DNA of 13,720 nt, taken from contig CAAEEV010000127.1 of NCBI GenBank assembly GCA_900754955.1, positions 1 through 13,720 on the forward strand, read 5' to 3'. This stretch comes from Eggerthellaceae bacterium (GTDB lineage Bacteria > Actinomycetota > Coriobacteriia > Coriobacteriales > Eggerthellaceae). Below the pieces are notes generated by a model. That model saw nothing but the letters and a program-made list of their open reading frames with translations. It was not told where the DNA came from and made no database searches. The position numbers were made by a program, and so were the translations under genes. How positions within the stretch are numbered: the first letter of the stretch is position 1; each line of letters starts with the position of its first letter. Shown piece after piece: positions 13,638-13,720 of the stretch.

Positions 13638-13720
13638 TGGTGCGGGCGAGAGGACTTGAACCTCCATGGGGTTGCCCCCATACGGACCTGAACCGTACGC
13701 GTCTGCCAATTCCGCCACGC
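13638..13720 (-). tRNA. tRNA-Leu (anticodon CAG), partial at its 5' end
   Basis: Read on the minus strand, the sequence has the leucine-type D arm (GGCAGACGC), the anticodon stem TACGG/CCGTA around TTCAGGT (anticodon CAG, for codon CUG), a long variable arm (TGGGGGCAACCCCA) and the T arm GGAGGTTCAAGTCCTCT. The acceptor strand CGCCCGC with discriminator A and an encoded CCA at 13638-13640 completes the 3' end. The matching 5' acceptor strand should be GCGGGCG, so about four bases lie beyond the window edge. Confidence 0.93.

Noticed and set aside
13381..13659. 92-codon plus-strand frame
   Set aside because: It runs antisense through the tRNA terminator and into the tRNA 3' end, with no ribosome site and no protein-like pattern.
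13515..13718. 67-codon minus-strand frame beginning MAELADAYGSGPYGGN
   Set aside because: It is the translation of the tRNA-Leu gene and its terminator; this peptide pattern is a well-known annotation artefact.

Overview
The window is GC-rich, densely coded DNA with alanine- and arginine-rich shadow frames. Several gene types fit an actinobacterium of the class Coriobacteriia, probably Eggerthellaceae: a polytopic membrane N-terminus of the kind that precedes LuxR helix-turn-helix domains, a Ser/Thr kinase with a multi-spanning C-terminus, and a Tat-dependent lipoprotein. The taxon is inferred from family resemblance only.

Layout from left to right. A minus-strand gene for a six-helix membrane protein is cut by the left edge (1-618). 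A plus-strand run follows: a NUDIX hydrolase (1068-1946), a 64-residue single-pass membrane protein (2507-2701) and a pyridoxal/pyridoxamine kinase (2998-3873). Between this last gene and the converging kinase lies about 300 bases packed with strong inverted repeats, including a 101-base near-continuous hairpin with a C(UUCG)G loop. The minus strand then carries an 840-residue Ser/Thr protein kinase (4183-6705). Upstream of it is a four-gene peptide/nickel/opine-type ABC importer, transcribed right to left: binding lipoprotein (11057-12760), permease (10010-11050), permease (8890-10029) and one polypeptide with two ATPase domains (6866-8881). The importer has a clear promoter with a 27-base dyad over its -35 box. 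About 800 bases without a credible gene separate it from a tRNA-Leu(CAG) with its terminator at the right edge.

The most notable signal is four parS centromere sites (three exact, one with a single mismatch) within 8.2 kb. Two are intergenic and two lie inside the fused ATPase gene, where each is translated as Phe-His-Val-Lys-His. Such clusters are the loading sites of ParB and usually lie near the replication origin, so the window is probably origin-proximal even though no parA, parB or dnaA is present. Degenerate GC-rich repeats lie beside several of the sites.

A second theme is low-complexity insertion. The NUDIX protein, the kinase (about 220 residues between the beta-3 lysine and helix alpha-C), one permease and the ATPase linker all carry alanine-rich or acidic segments that their families do not need. 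A 12-histidine stretch in the ATPase and His-containing motifs in the binding protein make a metal or metal-chelate a possible importer substrate, but the sequence alone does not prove it.
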